5,814 nucleotides of DNA, taken from the NCBI GenBank assembly GCA_016200765.1, contig JACQEC010000226.1, forward strand, positions 1-5,814, read 5' to 3'. Below, in pieces: positions 5,110-5,814 of the stretch (positions are counted from its first letter, which is position 1; each line of letters opens with the position of its first letter). The position numbers and the translations under genes were made by a program. This DNA comes from Chloroflexota bacterium (lineage in GTDB: Bacteria; Chloroflexota; Anaerolineae; JACRMK01). The notes beneath the pieces were generated by a model. It did not search any database, had not been told where the DNA came from, and saw only the letters and a list, made by a program, of their open reading frames with translations.

Positions 5110-5478
5110 TTATTTCGGCGCGAACAGGTCGTAGAAGATGGGGAAGGTGCCGAGCAGTCCACCGATGATCAGGATCAGGGTCCAGATGAAGATCGGGTCA
5201 AACTTGACGTCCTTGTCCTTCCACATGAAGTGCAGGACCACCCACGCCGCCAGCCAGATCACCATACCCGTGCCGGTCTTGCCGGCCAGCGGGCCGACGC
5301 CTGCGTTGAAGCCGCCCATGAAGGTCTTGAGATTCGGGATGGCTTCGGTCAGCGTGACGGTCAGGCCGTAGCCGAAAGAGCCAATGCCGGCGGCAAGGAT
5401 GGCGGCGGCCGCTTCGCCTGTAGGCTTGCTCGCCGTCATCGGAGCCATGCCGACATCCGTCTTGGTCTTGGTTTCCAT
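5110..5478 (-). CDS. Small integral membrane protein, three transmembrane segments, unknown function
   Basis: The protein has 122 aa. SD AAGGAG (5492-5487 on the minus strand) lies 8 nt before the ATG, supporting this start over internal Met11 and Met14. A polar N-terminal tail of about 20 residues (METKTKTDVG...) precedes hydrophobic segments near 23-44 (AAAAILAAGIGSFGYGLTVTLT), 71-86 (GMVIWLAAWVVLHFMW) and 95-117 (PIFIWTLILIIGGLLGTFPIF). A basic-acidic KDKDVKFD loop lies between the last two. His83 lies in the second segment. It starts 26 nt after the stop of the upstream gene and ends just before a strong terminator, so it is the last gene of an operon. No Cys motif or known catalytic motif is visible. 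A subunit of a membrane complex with its upstream neighbour is plausible, but the family is not recognised. Confidence 0.7.
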   Translation of the reverse strand: METKTKTDVGMAPMTASKPTGEAAAAILAAGIGSFGYGLTVTLTEAIPNLKTFMGGFNAGVGPLAGKTGTGMVIWLAAWVVLHFMWKDKDVKFDPIFIWTLILIIGGLLGTFPIFYDLFAPK

Positions 5479-5504
5479 CTGCGTGTCTCCTTATGCTCTC
5501 TGGT

Positions 5505-5814
5505 TTAGTGAAGGGGCGCGGCTTTGGTGATGAACGCGCCGAACAGCCCGGCCACACCCGCCACGCCGAAGGCGACGGCGAACAGCACCATCAAGGCCCA
5601 GCGGATCTTCGGATTGTTGGTCAGTTGGTCGCGGTAGCGCCAGACGACGAAGGCCACTGCGGTCGCCAGTATGGGCGCGAACCACGCGACATGCTCCTTC
5701 CATTCCATGCCGAAGTTGTGCCACTCGGCCAGCTTGGGGTTAGCCAGCAGGTAGTAGCGCGGGAAATCGAGGAGCGCGGCGCCGGTGGCGCCGGTCGGCG
5801 GCTTGGCGCGGTAC
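5505..5814 (-). CDS. Membrane protein with two C-terminal transmembrane segments (5' end outside window)
   Basis: The frame is open to the window edge, adding 35 residues before the first in-window ATG (5708). That upstream stretch (YRAKPPTGATG, then FPRYYLLANPKLAEWHNFG) looks like genuine protein and runs smoothly into MEWKEHVAWFAPILATAVAF, so the real start is probably beyond base 5814. Two hydrophobic segments follow: around 41-58 of the visible part (HVAWFAPILATAVAFVVW) and 72-95 (WALMVLFAVAFGVAGVAGLFGAFI). They are separated by a polar WRYRDQLTNNPKIR loop, and the protein ends KAAPLH. Two histidines (32 and 41 of the visible part) sit at the entry of the first segment. The gene is 26 nt upstream of the 122-aa membrane gene and shares its terminator. 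An electron-transport-type membrane subunit is conceivable, but nothing in view proves it. Confidence 0.6.
   Translation of the reverse strand, partial: YRAKPPTGATGAALLDFPRYYLLANPKLAEWHNFGMEWKEHVAWFAPILATAVAFVVWRYRDQLTNNPKIRWALMVLFAVAFGVAGVAGLFGAFITKAAPLH

Noticed and set aside
4927..5508. 193-codon plus-strand frame over the terminator and the minus-strand membrane gene
   Set aside because: It crosses a strong hairpin, is Arg/Asp/His-rich, and opposes a gene with an SD and clear membrane segments.
5491..5724. Alternative minus-strand frame (77 codons) over the right-edge membrane gene
   Set aside because: Arg-rich composition without membrane segments. The other frame gives hydrophobic helices and stays open to the window edge.

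Overview
The window is GC-rich bacterial DNA carrying the head-gene module of a tailed-phage-type (HK97-fold) provirus, followed by what looks like a flanking membrane-protein operon. No tRNA, rRNA, CRISPR array, integrase or transposase is visible. The host cannot be fixed from sequence alone. Several dispersed palindromic repeats of a style common in large, repeat-rich genomes of environmental Chloroflexota (Anaerolineae-like), together with the GC-rich codon choice, make that phylum my best guess (inference, moderate to low confidence).

Plus-strand phage module (1-5009). It opens with the 3' end of a portal gene. Next comes a 659-codon gene that fuses a prohead serine protease, a scaffold-like helical linker and a major capsid protein (MCP). 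A small beta-rich, probably capsid-decorating protein follows. After an interruption come a head-tail adaptor-like gene, a short orphan fibre-type domain and a small membrane protein. The plus-strand genes with visible starts nearly all have good Shine-Dalgarno (SD) sites. The most notable is an SD inside the fusion gene, directly before two in-frame ATGs at the protease/scaffold border. It would let ribosomes make a protease-free scaffold-MCP polypeptide in excess over the full fusion. No tail-tube, tape-measure, baseplate, endolysin or integrase gene is visible, so the module looks reduced, unless the rest lies upstream of the window.

Interruption (about 2931-3751). Between the decoration and adaptor genes sits a minus-strand gene for a protein with about four membrane segments. 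It has its own extended -10 promoter (TGnTATAAT) placed so that the transcript would start at the ATG, i.e. leaderless. The cassette is bracketed by two compound inverted-repeat regions and resembles a moron or cargo insertion.

Repeats. Inverted-repeat elements of four different designs fill the longer intergenic gaps: 405-437, 2455-2519, 2931-3100 and 3633-3751. Two genes (portal and the minus-strand membrane gene) take their stop codons from inside repeat arms.

Right flank (5010-5814). A strong hairpin followed by a T-tract, read on the minus strand, terminates a minus-strand operon of at least two small membrane-protein genes that runs off the right edge. It converges on the phage module, so about 5010-5110 is the likely boundary between phage-derived and other DNA.
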